The notes: a model not told the origin generated them from the letters alone. A stretch of DNA of 64,000 nt from Pseudomonas fluorescens (GCF_002022275.1 NZ_MSDF01000051.1:54856-118855), one strand, 5' to 3'; shown: positions 26,192-35,207, numbered from the stretch's first letter. Numbers and translations are program-made.

Positions 26192-27525
26192 GAGGCCTCC
26201 ACTGCACGGAGCAAGGGCAGCCACACGACAAACCGTGCGCCCTGGCCTTCACGACTGGCCACCGCCACGCTGCCGCCATGCAGGTCGGTGAGCTGCTTGA
26301 CCATCGCCAGCCCAAGGCCCGTGCCTTCGAATTTGCGCGCCAGGCTGCTGTCGATCTGGCTGAACGCCTTGAACAGCTTGCCCATGTCGTCCCTGGCGAT
26401 ACCGATGCCGGTGTCGCTGACGCTTAACTCCAGAAACCGCTGATGCGTACTGGGTTGCAGGGCGAAGCTGTGGGCCGGCCAATCACCGCAAATCTGCCCG
26501 ACCTGCTCGCGGTCCACTTCGCGCACAGCCAGTGTGACGCTGCTACCGTGTGCGCTGAATTTCACCGCGTTGGCCAGCAGGTTGTAGACGATTTGCTTGG
26601 TCTTGCGCAGGTCCAGTTCCAGGCAGCCGACGTCGTCTGTGTAGTCGAGCTTGAGCTGAATGCGTTGCAGCGCGGCTTTTTCGCGCACGATCAGCAAACT
26701 GTTGGCCAGCAGCCCGGCAAGCTCTGCGGGCTCCAGTTCCAGCTCCATCATGCCGGCCTCGACCTTGGACAGGTCGAGGATGTCGTTGATCAACGACAAC
26801 AGGTGCTGGCCGCTGGTGAAGATGTCGCCGATGTATTCGCGCTGGGTGTCGCTCATGTCTCCGACCAGGCCATCTTTGAGCGCCTCGGAAAAACCGATCA
26901 CCGCGTTCAGCGGCGTGCGCAGTTCATGGGACATGGTGGCGAGGAATTCGGACTTCATGTGGCTGGCGTGTTCCAGCTCGAGGTTTTTTTCTTCCAGGGC
27001 TCGCTCGAAGCCTTTGCGTTCGGCTTCCTCCTGTTTGCGCGCGGTGTTATCGGTGCCGATCAGCAAGTAGCCGATGATCATGTCATGGCGGTTGCGCAGG
27101 GCGGTCACCGACACCATCGCCGACAGCCGACTGCCGTCCTTGCGTATATAGGTCAGCTCGTAGATGTCCTCGATGCCGCGCGAGGCCTTGAACACCAGGG
27201 CTTCGAAGCCTGGAGTGATGGGCGTGTCCAGTTCTGCACTGAGGGCGGCGGCGCGAGTAATCAGCTCTGCGGGGTCTGAAATATCGGCGGGTGTGATGCG
27301 GTTCACCACATCGGCGGCGGCATAACCGAGCATGCGTTCGGCGCCGACATTGAAGATCTGGATCACGCCTTTTTCATCGGTGGCAATGCTTGAGAAGTAC
27401 GCGCTGTTGAAGATCGCGTCTTGCAGGGCCCCGGTCTTGAGCAGGGTTTTCTGGCGTTTGAATTCGACTATTTTTTCAGCCCGCGATTGCGGTTCGGGCG
27501 GTTGGTCGGTTGAGCGTGTAGCCAT
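26176..27525 (-). CDS. PAS-containing sensor histidine kinase
   Basis: 449 residues, soluble. A PAS domain at about 35-160 (AIFNSAYFSSIATDEKGVI, ISDPAELITRA), HisKA with His200 in FLATMSHELRTPLN, and HATPase with NLLANAVKFS, DTGIGI and GTGLGLAMVKQL. The lack of membrane segments implies a cytoplasmic signal. First gene of the three-gene operon with two response regulators. Confidence 0.93.
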   Translation of the reverse strand: MATRSTDQPPEPQSRAEKIVEFKRQKTLLKTGALQDAIFNSAYFSSIATDEKGVIQIFNVGAERMLGYAAADVVNRITPADISDPAELITRAAALSAELDTPITPGFEALVFKASRGIEDIYELTYIRKDGSRLSAMVSVTALRNRHDMIIGYLLIGTDNTARKQEEAERKGFERALEEKNLELEHASHMKSEFLATMSHELRTPLNAVIGFSEALKDGLVGDMSDTQREYIGDIFTSGQHLLSLINDILDLSKVEAGMMELELEPAELAGLLANSLLIVREKAALQRIQLKLDYTDDVGCLELDLRKTKQIVYNLLANAVKFSAHGSSVTLAVREVDREQVGQICGDWPAHSFALQPSTHQRFLELSVSDTGIGIARDDMGKLFKAFSQIDSSLARKFEGTGLGLAMVKQLTDLHGGSVAVASREGQGARFVVWLPLLRAVEASWPKS

Positions 27526-27655
27526 CGCAAGATATCCGTGAACTTCAGGCCCGCCATCGTCAACAGAAGATGGCGCAGAGCATGCTCACAGAAGATCGCA
27601 CAGAGGCGACGAGGAGGAGATGAGGTCTTTGGACAATAGCAGAGATTATGGCGTT

Positions 27656-27697
27656 TTGAGGGTTGAAAGCGTCCCCCCGGAAGCTTTCAGCCCTCAA
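27656..27697. terminator. Long hairpin between kinase operon and doxX-like gene
   Basis: TTGAGGGTTGAAAGC and GCTTTCAGCCCTCAA form 15-base arms with one mismatch around a 12-base GC-rich loop. It lies just after the stop of the leftward DoxX gene. There is no T-run, so a rho-dependent or processing role is possible. Confidence 0.4.
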
Positions 27698-27707
27698 CCC
27701 AGAGCGG

Positions 27708-28115
27708 TCAGGCGTGGACGGCGCGTTGCGCGCGCAGGTGATCCAGGCTGAACGTGCCGGCGCCAAACACGGCGATTTGCAGGAAACCGCCGGTGATCGC
27801 GACGTTTTTCAGGAAGTTGATCAACTGGCCCTTGTCACCGAAGTGGTTGTGGAACAGCAACGCGGTCAGCAAGGTAAAGGCCGCCATCAACAGCGCCACC
27901 GGGCGCACGCGATAGCCCAGCAACAAGGCGGTGGCCAGCCCGAGCTCGACGATCAGCGCAATGCCGTAGGCGAGTGAAGGGAAGGGCGCGCCAGACGCAG
28001 CGATGTAGCTGATGGTCGCTTCGGGCGCCATCAGTTTGCCGATCCCGCTGAATAAAAACAGCGCGACCAGCAACGCACGGCCAAGTAGCAAGGTGAAGTT
28101 TTGGTTTGAGCTCAT
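27708..28115 (-). CDS. DoxX family membrane protein
   Basis: 135 residues with four hydrophobic helices. LLLGRALLVALFLFSGIGKLMAPEATISYIA at the start and FHNHFGDKGQLINFLKNVAITGGFL are characteristic DoxX segments. Members are small inner-membrane proteins, some linked to redox or quinone metabolism. Monocistronic. Confidence 0.9.
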   Translation of the reverse strand: MSSNQNFTLLLGRALLVALFLFSGIGKLMAPEATISYIAASGAPFPSLAYGIALIVELGLATALLLGYRVRPVALLMAAFTLLTALLFHNHFGDKGQLINFLKNVAITGGFLQIAVFGAGTFSLDHLRAQRAVHA

Positions 28116-28233
28116 GGTGCGACCTGCAGGGTGGTGGGAGGAATTTTCAGCGGATCATTCACCCGCGCCGCTCGCTGTGGAAGGCGTATCTGTTTATTTA
28201 CGCTATTTGATTTGGTTATACAGCCCTGCGCCT

Positions 28234-28836
28234 CTATCGAAGGCCAAACATGAAGGCGCCTTTTTCCGGGCACAACGCGCTTTTGGCTTTGGTCGCCAGG
28301 CCCCTGTCGCGCAGCTCGTTACAGACCTGCGCAATGTTTTTCGGCGTGACGTACAGGTTGTTGGAGAACCATGCGCGCTTGATCAGCGGCAGTTCTTCCA
28401 TCGCGCCACCGGCCTTGAGCACGCGCAGCACGATGGTCGAGCAGCTCTTGCGCAGCATCTGGTAATTGGCGTTGGGTTTGCTGCGGATGTTGTACCACTC
28501 GGCCTGCATCGCCTGCATATTCAGCCCGGTAATGGTGTACACCACGTGCGGTTTGCAGCCCTCTGCGCGGATGTCCGACTCCAGGAACAAATTGCGTTCC
28601 TGCGGCTGCTTGCCGGTCATGGCCGCTCGACCCTCCGGCCACCAGCTCACATACGCGGTGTTGTATTGCTCGATAAACGCCCGGTCGCGATCACGTTCGC
28701 CTTCGTTGCGATAACGGTCATAGCGCACTTCGATCATTTTGCCGATCACGGGATCGCCGATGTACATCGCCGCATGGCCCACGTCGGCCCCATGGGGATA
28801 CCAGATATAAACGACGACGCTTGAGGGTGAGGTCAT
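28234..28836 (-). CDS. Putative permuted papain-fold (NlpC/P60-like) protein
   Basis: 200 residues, no signal peptide or membrane segment. Two motifs suggest a circularly permuted papain-like fold: ADVGHAAMYIG (His21) at the N-terminus and YQMLRKSCSTIVLRVL (Cys132) in the second half. In permuted NlpC/P60 and LRAT-like enzymes, His precedes Cys in this way, with Cys at the start of a helix. No family can be named with certainty. It stands alone before the sugar-transport operon and could be a peptidase, acyltransferase or secreted effector. Confidence 0.5.
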   Translation of the reverse strand: MTSPSSVVVYIWYPHGADVGHAAMYIGDPVIGKMIEVRYDRYRNEGERDRDRAFIEQYNTAYVSWWPEGRAAMTGKQPQERNLFLESDIRAEGCKPHVVYTITGLNMQAMQAEWYNIRSKPNANYQMLRKSCSTIVLRVLKAGGAMEELPLIKRAWFSNNLYVTPKNIAQVCNELRDRGLATKAKSALCPEKGAFMFGLR

Positions 28837-28954
28837 GACGCATCCTGATGTCTTCCAGTGAATGCAGGAGAAACGGCTGGGCCGACGGGTTTATTCCGCT
28901 GTCTTTTAAAATTCATTTCATGAGCGTGCCGAATCTGCGGATTACTGGCTTGTG

Positions 28955-28980
28955 CGCTTGATGAAACGATTCATCAAGCG
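28955..28980. promoter_or_regulatory. LacI-type operator 1 before the sugar operon
   Basis: A perfect inverted repeat with 11-base arms CGCTTGATGAA and TTCATCAAGCG and a 4-base centre ACGA. The core TGAAACGATTCA resembles LacI/GalR-family operators. It lies about 95 bases before the ATPase gene and 36 bases from the second palindrome. Confidence 0.6.
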
Positions 28981-28990
28981 ATAAACGGCA

Positions 28991-29008
28991 TACGCAAGCG
29001 CTTGCGTA
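28991..29008. promoter_or_regulatory. LacI-type operator 2 before the sugar operon
   Basis: TACGCAAGCGCTTGCGTA is a perfect 18-base palindrome with the central GCGC-flanking CAAGCGCTTG typical of RbsR/PurR-class LacI regulators. It lies 66 bases before the ATPase start. The LacI gene at 32568 in the same operon is the likely binder. Confidence 0.7.
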
Positions 29009-29050
29009 AGGAAATGTAACTGACTAGAGTCGGCGGCACTCGATTACAAA

Positions 29051-29058
29051 AATAATAA
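29051..29058 (+). promoter_or_regulatory. Crc/Hfq-type A-rich motif in the ATPase leader
   Basis: AATAATAA fits the AAnAAnAA pattern of Hfq/Crc target sites and lies just before the Shine-Dalgarno sequence AGGAG. In Pseudomonas such sites mediate catabolite repression of translation. A second, stronger match precedes the binding-protein gene. Confidence 0.4.
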
Positions 29059-29074
29059 ATCCAGGAGCTCATCC

Positions 29075-30607
29075 ATGAGCCTTGAACCCTTGCTTGAGAT
29101 GCAGGGCATCAGCAAAACCTTCAATGGTTTGCGCGTGCTCAAGAATGTCGGCCTGAAGGTCTACCCCGGTGAAATTCACGCCTTGATGGGGGAGAACGGC
29201 GCCGGCAAATCGACCTTGATGAAAATCCTCTCCGGCGCTTACCAGGCCGACCCTGGCGGTGAAATCCGCATCAGCGGCCAGCCTGTCGCCACCTTCGACC
29301 CCGCCACCGCCAAAGCCCTCGGCATCGCCGTGATCTATCAGGAACTGAGCCTGTGCCCGAACCTAAGCGTGGCCGAAAATATTTACCTGGGCCGTGAACT
29401 GCGGCGGGGCTGGACCATCGACCGCAAAGGCATGCAGGCCGGTTGCGTGGAAGTGCTGCAACGCCTGGGCGCCGAATTCAAACCTTCCACCTCGGTCAGC
29501 AGCTTGTCGATTGCCGAGCGCCAGTTGGTCGAAATCGCCCGCGCCCTGCACGGCCACGCGAAAATCCTGGTGATGGACGAGCCGACCACGCCGCTGTCTT
29601 CACGCGAGACGGACCGCCTGTTCGCGCTGATCAAACAACTGCGAGGCCAGGGCCTGGCGATTATCTACATCAGCCATCGCATGGCCGAGATCTACGAGTT
29701 GTCGGACCGGGTTTCGGTGCTGCGCGACGGCCAATACATCGGCGAACTGACCCGCGATGCGCTGTCGGCCGAAGTGCTGGTGAAAATGATGGTCGGCCGC
29801 GACCTCTCCGGTTTCTACAAGAAGGAACACGCCGCTTACAACCCCGGAGACGTGGTGATGCGCGTGCGTGACATGGCCGACGGCAAGCGTGTGCGCAACT
29901 GCAGTTTCGACCTGCACGCCGGTGAAGTGCTGGGCATTGCCGGGCTGGTCGGGGCCGGGCGTACGGAATTGGCGCGGCTGATCTTCGCCGCCGACCCACG
30001 CACCAGCGGCACCCTTGAAGTGGTCGGCAAGACCGTGACCCAATTGCGCACCCCGGCAGATGCTATCCGCGCGGGCGTGGTGTACCTCACCGAAGACCGT
30101 AAGGCTCAGGGCCTGTTCCTCGACATGAGCGTGGCGGACAACATCAACGTCTGCGCCTGCGTGCCGGACGCCCATGCCGGTGGCGTGCTCGACCGTGGCC
30201 ACGCCTTGCAGCGCTCAAACGACGCCATCAAGTCGCTGTCGATTCGTGTGGCGTCGGGCAAGGTCAACGTCGGCGCGCTGTCCGGCGGCAATCAGCAGAA
30301 GGTCTTGCTGGCTCGCCTGCTGGAGGTCAAGCCGCACGTGCTGATACTCGACGAACCCACGCGGGGTGTGGACATCGGCTCCAAGTCCGAGATCTACCGC
30401 ATCATCAATCAACTGGCGCTGGCCGGTGTCGGCATCGTGGTGATTTCCAGCGAGCTGCCGGAAATCATCGGTACCTGCGACCGTGTGCTGATCATGCGCG
30501 AAGGCCAGTTGGTGGCCGAAGTTGGCGGGGCGTCCGGCCACGTCATTTCCCAGGAACGTATTATTGACCTCGCCACCGGTGGCGATCAGGTGGTAGCCAA
30601 TGGCTGA
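29075..30607 (+). CDS. Sugar ABC transporter ATPase (RbsA-like, two ATPase domains)
   Basis: 510 residues, the usual length of ribose/xylose-type importers. The first nucleotide-binding domain (about 1-240) has Walker A GENGAGKST and Walker B ILVMDEPTTPLS; the second (about 255-500) has a degenerate Walker A (GLVGAGRTELAR) with GGNQQKVLLARLL and LILDEPTRGVD. This asymmetry is normal for RbsA/XylG/MglA. First gene of the operon; the permease start overlaps its end by 8 bases. The sugar cannot be told from sequence. Confidence 0.93.
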   Translation: MSLEPLLEMQGISKTFNGLRVLKNVGLKVYPGEIHALMGENGAGKSTLMKILSGAYQADPGGEIRISGQPVATFDPATAKALGIAVIYQELSLCPNLSVAENIYLGRELRRGWTIDRKGMQAGCVEVLQRLGAEFKPSTSVSSLSIAERQLVEIARALHGHAKILVMDEPTTPLSSRETDRLFALIKQLRGQGLAIIYISHRMAEIYELSDRVSVLRDGQYIGELTRDALSAEVLVKMMVGRDLSGFYKKEHAAYNPGDVVMRVRDMADGKRVRNCSFDLHAGEVLGIAGLVGAGRTELARLIFAADPRTSGTLEVVGKTVTQLRTPADAIRAGVVYLTEDRKAQGLFLDMSVADNINVCACVPDAHAGGVLDRGHALQRSNDAIKSLSIRVASGKVNVGALSGGNQQKVLLARLLEVKPHVLILDEPTRGVDIGSKSEIYRIINQLALAGVGIVVISSELPEIIGTCDRVLIMREGQLVAEVGGASGHVISQERIIDLATGGDQVVANG

Positions 30608-31577
30608 GTTGAACGTTGCAACAACAGGTAAAGCCGAGCGGGTTCGCGAGCTGATGCGCACGGTCGGCATGCTGCCGGTGCTGATCCTGTTGCTGGTGGG
30701 CTTTGCCCTGGCCAGCGAGAACTTCCTGACGGTACAGAACCTGTCGATCATCACCCAACAGGCCTCGGTCAACGTGGTGCTGGCGGCGGGCATGACCTTT
30801 GTGATCCTCACGGCGGGCATCGACCTGTCGGTGGGCGCGATTCTCGCGGCCTCGGCCGTGGTTGCCTTGCAGGCCTCGATGTCGCCGCAGTTCGGCATGT
30901 TCGGGATTGCTGCCGGCATCGGCTTTGGCCTGTTACTCGGCCTGGTAAACGGCGGCTTGATCGCGTTTATGCGCCTGCCGCCGTTTATCGTGACCCTGGG
31001 TGCGCTCACCGCCATGCGCGGGTTGGCGCGCTTGCTCGCCGATGACAAAACCGTGTTCAACCCCGACTTGCCGTTTGCATTTATCGGCAACGACTCGGTG
31101 CTCGGTGTGCCTTGGCTGGTGATCATTGCCGTGGCCGTGGTGGCACTGTCGTGGTTCATCCTGCGCCGTACGGTGATGGGCGTGCAGATCTATTCGGTGG
31201 GCGGCAACCCGGAAGCGGCGCGGCTGTCGGGGATCAAGGTGTGGAAGGTGTTGCTGTTCGTCTACGCCATGTCCGGTGCACTCGCCGGGCTCGGTGCGGT
31301 GATGAGCGCTTCGCGCCTGTTCGCCGCCAATGGCCTGCAACTCGGGCAATCCTATGAGCTGGATGCGATTGCGGCGGTGATCCTTGGCGGCACCAGTTTT
31401 ACCGGCGGCGTCGGCACCATCGGCGGCACGCTGATTGGCGCGCTGATCATCGCGGTACTCACCAATGGCCTGGTGCTGCTGGGCGTATCGGATATCTGGC
31501 AGTACATCATCAAGGGCATCGTGATCATTGGCGCGGTGGCGCTGGATCGTTATCGCCAGTCCGGTGCGCGGACCTGA
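30600..31577 (+). CDS. Sugar ABC transporter permease (RbsC-like)
   Basis: 325 residues, eight to ten hydrophobic helices. ILTAGIDLSVGAILAASAVV and GGTSFTGGVGTIGGTLIGALI are hallmark segments of the BPD_transp_2 family (RbsC, XylH). It forms the membrane channel as a homodimer. Overlaps the ATPase gene. Confidence 0.93.
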   Translation: MAELNVATTGKAERVRELMRTVGMLPVLILLLVGFALASENFLTVQNLSIITQQASVNVVLAAGMTFVILTAGIDLSVGAILAASAVVALQASMSPQFGMFGIAAGIGFGLLLGLVNGGLIAFMRLPPFIVTLGALTAMRGLARLLADDKTVFNPDLPFAFIGNDSVLGVPWLVIIAVAVVALSWFILRRTVMGVQIYSVGGNPEAARLSGIKVWKVLLFVYAMSGALAGLGAVMSASRLFAANGLQLGQSYELDAIAAVILGGTSFTGGVGTIGGTLIGALIIAVLTNGLVLLGVSDIWQYIIKGIVIIGAVALDRYRQSGART

Positions 31578-31586
31578 ATTCACTCA

Positions 31587-31594
31587 AACAACAA
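31587..31594 (+). promoter_or_regulatory. Crc/Hfq-type CA motif before the binding-protein gene
   Basis: AACAACAA, an exact AAnAAnAA match of the preferred CA type, 18 bases before the ATG and next to the ribosome-binding site. It suggests translational catabolite repression of the binding protein. Confidence 0.55.
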
Positions 31595-31611
31595 TCACAA
31601 GAGAGACCCGC

Positions 31612-32544
31612 ATGAACGTCAAACGCCTGTTTCCCGTTATTGCCTTGGCTGCCCTGATGTCCCAAGCCGTCGAAGCCCGTGAACTCAAAGCCCTCGGCAT
31701 CAGCATGGGCTCGCTCGGCAACCCGTATTTCGTGACCCTGGCCGACGGCGCCACAGCCCGGGCCAAGGAGCTGAACCCCAACGTCAAAGTGACCTCGGTG
31801 TCGGCTGACTATGACCTGAGCAAGCAGTTTTCGCAGATCGACAACTTCATCTCCTCCAAGGTCGACCTGATCCTGATCAACGCGGTTGACCCGTCTGCCA
31901 TGGCCTCGGCGATCAAGAAAGCCCGCGATGCGGGGATTGTCGTAGTGGCCGTGGATGTGGACGCCAAAGGCGTCAACGCCACCGTGCAGACCGACAACGT
32001 CGAAGCCGGCAAACTGGCCTGCCAGTTCCTGGTGGACAAGCTCTCCGGCAAAGGCAATGTGATCATCCAGAACGGCCCGCAAGTCACCGCGGTGACCGAC
32101 CGCGTCAAAGGCTGCAAGGCCGCGCTGGCCGCTGCACCGGACATCAAGGTGTTGTCCGATGATCAGGACGGCAAAGGCTCGCGCGAAGGCGGTTTGAACG
32201 TGATGCAGGGTTACCTCACGCGCTTCCCGAAAATCGACGGCCTGTTCGCGATCAACGACCCGCAAGCCATCGGCAGCGACCTGGCGGCCAAGCAGCTTAA
32301 ACGCAGCGGCATCATCATCACCTCCGTGGACGGTGCGCCGGACATCGAGAACGCGCTGAAAACCGACACGCAAATTCAGGCCTCCGCCAGCCAGGACCCG
32401 TGGGCCATGGCGCAAACCGCCGTCAACGTGGGCAATGACATTCTCAATGACAAGGCCCCGGCCGAAGCGGTAACCCTGCTTACGCCAAAACTGATCACCC
32501 GTGACAACGTCGGGTCGTACAGCGGCTGGTCGAGCAAACATTGA
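31612..32544 (+). CDS. Sugar ABC transporter substrate-binding protein (RbsB-like)
   Basis: 310 residues from the ATG at 31612, chosen because it begins a clear signal peptide (MNVKRLFPVIALAALMSQAVEA) after GAGAGA. The mature protein has the family 2 periplasmic sugar-binding pattern: ISMGSLGNPYFVTLADGA, DNFISSKVDLILINAVDP, GIVVVAVDVD, GLFAINDPQAIGSDLA. It belongs to the ribose/galactose group; the ligand may be a pentose or polyol. Confidence 0.93.
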   Translation: MNVKRLFPVIALAALMSQAVEARELKALGISMGSLGNPYFVTLADGATARAKELNPNVKVTSVSADYDLSKQFSQIDNFISSKVDLILINAVDPSAMASAIKKARDAGIVVVAVDVDAKGVNATVQTDNVEAGKLACQFLVDKLSGKGNVIIQNGPQVTAVTDRVKGCKAALAAAPDIKVLSDDQDGKGSREGGLNVMQGYLTRFPKIDGLFAINDPQAIGSDLAAKQLKRSGIIITSVDGAPDIENALKTDTQIQASASQDPWAMAQTAVNVGNDILNDKAPAEAVTLLTPKLITRDNVGSYSGWSSKH

Positions 32545-32567
32545 TCCACTGAAAGGGGAGCAGCGCT

Positions 32568-33560
32568 GTGGTCACCATGGATGACGTGGCAAGCCGAGCG
32601 GGGGTGTCGACATCGACGGTGTCCCATGTGTTGAACGGCACCCGCAAGGTCAGCCCCGATACGGTGCAGGCGGTACAGCGGGCGATTCAGGCGTTGGGGT
32701 ACATCCCCAACACCCTGGCGCGCTCGCTGGCGCGTTCCAGCACCAGCACGATTGGCGTGGCGATTTCGGCGCTGTCCAACCACTACTTCAGCGAGACGGT
32801 GCACGCGATTGAAACCGAGTGCGCCAAGCACGGCTACATGATGCTGTTTGTCGACACCCACGACGACCCGGAGCAGGAGCTGCGGGTGGTCACGGCGCTG
32901 CATCACCGGCGTGTCGACGGAATTTTACTGGCACCGTCCACCGGCTCGCGGGCCCTGGAATATTTGCAGGCGAACGAGATGCCGACGGTGCTGGTGGATC
33001 GCATGATGAGCGATCAATTTGATCAGGTCGGGGTGGAGAACACCCTGTCCACGCAGGCGCTGATCACGCACTTGATTGAACACGGGCACCGCCGCATCGG
33101 GTTTATCGCCGGGCGCGCGGGGCTTGGGACGACCGATGAGCGCGTCGCGGGTTATCGCGCCGCGTTAGAGGTGGCTGGCGTGGATTTTGATCCGCAGTTG
33201 CTGGTCAACGGCGGCTCCAACAGCGAGCCGGCCCGGGCTGCAACTGCGCAATTGCTGGGGTTGCCGGTGCCACCGACGGCGATTATGGCGGGCAATAACC
33301 TGATGACGCTGGGCGCCATGCACGCTCTGCGTGATGCGCACATTGAGGTGCCAGGGCAGATGTCCCTGGTCGGTTTTGATGATTTTGACTGGGCGGATTT
33401 TTTCGTGCCGCGCCTGACCCTGATCGCCCAGCCGGTCAAGGCGCTGGGCGCTCGCGCGGTGCAGATGCTGTTGCAGCGCATGGCAACGCCAGACGCGCCG
33501 ACTCAGAGCGTGCGCCTGACGCCGAGCCTGCAATGGCGTAATTCCTGTGGCTGTATCTGA
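32568..33560 (+). CDS. LacI-family regulator of the sugar operon
   Basis: 330 residues. The helix-turn-helix plus hinge reads MDDVASRAGVSTSTVSHVLNG, followed by a periplasmic-binding-like sensor domain. GTG at 32568 is chosen because GGGGAG lies 7 bases before it; an ATG three codons later is also possible. It probably represses the operon through the two palindromes at 28955-29008. Encoded within the operon, so autoregulated. Confidence 0.92.
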   Translation: MVTMDDVASRAGVSTSTVSHVLNGTRKVSPDTVQAVQRAIQALGYIPNTLARSLARSSTSTIGVAISALSNHYFSETVHAIETECAKHGYMMLFVDTHDDPEQELRVVTALHHRRVDGILLAPSTGSRALEYLQANEMPTVLVDRMMSDQFDQVGVENTLSTQALITHLIEHGHRRIGFIAGRAGLGTTDERVAGYRAALEVAGVDFDPQLLVNGGSNSEPARAATAQLLGLPVPPTAIMAGNNLMTLGAMHALRDAHIEVPGQMSLVGFDDFDWADFFVPRLTLIAQPVKALGARAVQMLLQRMATPDAPTQSVRLTPSLQWRNSCGCI

Positions 33561-33576
33561 TTGGAACCACCCTCGT

Positions 33577-35037
33577 ATGAGCAGTCCTGTTTCCCTCGGC
33601 ATTGATCTGGGCACTTCTGAACTCAAGGCGATCCTGATGGACGCCGATGGCGTCGTGCTGGCCCACGCTGGCGTGCGCCTGAGCGTCTTGCGCCGTCACA
33701 GCGGCTGGTCCGAGCAAGCCCCTGAAGATTGGTGGCAAGCCTGTTTGCAGGCGCTGTCGGAGCTGCGTGGCCATGAAGCGTTTCGGCGGGTGGCCTGCAT
33801 CGGTCTGTCCGGCCAAATGCACGGCGCGGTATTGCTGGGCGATGACAACCGTGTGTTATATCCGGCGATCCTGTGGGATGACTCGCGTGCCGTCGCCGAG
33901 GCCGAACAACTCGGCGCGGGCTTTGCCGAGGTGACCGGCAGCCTGCCCATGGCCGGGCTCACTGCGCCGAAACTCTTATGGTTGCAGCGACATGAACCTG
34001 AGGTGTTCAAGGCGATTGATTGCGTGCTGTCACCCAAGGACTACCTGCGTTTGCGCTTGAGCGGTGAGCGCATCAGCGAGATGTCGGACGCTGCCGGCAC
34101 GCTGTGGCTGGATGTGGCACGCCGTGAATGGTTCACCCCGATGGTGCGCGCGACGGGCCTGACACCTGCGCAGATGCCGAGACTGGTGGAAGGCGGCGCG
34201 GCCAGTGGGCTTTTAACCGCGACCGGTTTGGGGTTGTCGCCCGAGGTCGTTATCGCCGGCGGCGGTGGGGATAACCCGGTGGCTGCGGTTGGCATCGGCG
34301 CGATCAACGCCGGTGACGGCTTTATCACCCTGGGCACCAGCGCCGCGATTGTCGCGATCACCGACCACGCCGCCGGCAACCCGGCGAGCGCCGTGCACAG
34401 TTTTTGCCATGCGCTGCCAGACCGCTGGTACACCATGGGCGCCATGCTGGCCGGTGCCAGTTGCTTGCGCTGGGTCACACGCCTGACCGGTACGGCGGAT
34501 GAACAGACGCTGCTGGACCAAGTGCAAGCGCAATTGCCGATCGCACAGCCGGTGCCGCTGGATACGCCATTGTTTTTGCCCTACCTGGCCGGCGAGCGCA
34601 CGCCCCACAACGATCCTTTGTTGCGCGGCGGGTTTATGAGCCTGGGGCATGACTGCACGCCGGCGATGCTCGGTTACGCGGTGATGGAGGGCGTAGGTTT
34701 TGGTTTGCTGGATGCCTTGCGCGCAGTGCAGTCAGCCGGTGCCAGCGTCGGCGCCTGCGCGTTGGTGGGCGGCGGCGCGCGCAGCGATTATTGGGCGCAG
34801 TTGCTGGCGAATATCCTGCAGCGGGAGATTTTTACGCTGCAAGGCAGTGAACTGAGCGCGTGCATTGGCGCGGCGAAGCTTGGGTTCCTGGCGATTGGGC
34901 AGGGTGCGCAATTGCTGCAAGCGGGCATGCCGGTAAAGGCGCGGTACTTGCCTGATGTCTCCCAGCAGGAGGTGCTGGAGATTCGTTATCGTAAATTCCA
35001 GGGTTTGTTAAACGCCGCGAAGGGACTGCACGGCTGA
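33577..35037 (+). CDS. xylB: FGGY-family sugar kinase, xylulokinase-like
   Basis: 486 residues from the ATG at 33577. N-terminal phosphate-binding LGIDLGTSELKAILMD, ASP-type GLSGQMHG near residue 75, ILWDDSRA, and LVGGGARSDYWAQLLANIL near residue 395 match xylulokinases. It phosphorylates D-xylulose or a related ketose/polyol after uptake. The adjacent ribose-type transporter suggests a pentose or pentitol pathway; no isomerase or dehydrogenase gene is present, so the first step must be encoded elsewhere or the imported sugar is already a ketose. Confidence 0.85.
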   Translation: MSSPVSLGIDLGTSELKAILMDADGVVLAHAGVRLSVLRRHSGWSEQAPEDWWQACLQALSELRGHEAFRRVACIGLSGQMHGAVLLGDDNRVLYPAILWDDSRAVAEAEQLGAGFAEVTGSLPMAGLTAPKLLWLQRHEPEVFKAIDCVLSPKDYLRLRLSGERISEMSDAAGTLWLDVARREWFTPMVRATGLTPAQMPRLVEGGAASGLLTATGLGLSPEVVIAGGGGDNPVAAVGIGAINAGDGFITLGTSAAIVAITDHAAGNPASAVHSFCHALPDRWYTMGAMLAGASCLRWVTRLTGTADEQTLLDQVQAQLPIAQPVPLDTPLFLPYLAGERTPHNDPLLRGGFMSLGHDCTPAMLGYAVMEGVGFGLLDALRAVQSAGASVGACALVGGGARSDYWAQLLANILQREIFTLQGSELSACIGAAKLGFLAIGQGAQLLQAGMPVKARYLPDVSQQEVLEIRYRKFQGLLNAAKGLHG

Positions 35038-35045
35038 GCGCTTTT

Positions 35046-35197
35046 TGTGGCGAGCGGGCTTTCTGTGGCGAGCGGGCTTGCCCCGCGTTGGGCTGCGCAG
35101 CAGCCCCAAAATAGTCACCGCGTTTTTCCAGGCATATTTCATCGGCTGGTATGGGGCCGCTTCGCAGCCCAACGCGGGGCAAGCCCGCTCGCCACAG
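35046..35197. repeat. REP pair, GTGGCGAGCGGGCTTGCC class
   Basis: Tandem GTGGCGAGCGGGCTT copies at the left and an inverted copy at the right, with an inner inverted pair around GCGTTGGGCTGCG. Same class as 4103-4269. It lies in the convergent gap between kinase and Lrp genes. Confidence 0.85.
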
Positions 35198-35207
35198 TGA
35201 GGTGAAA

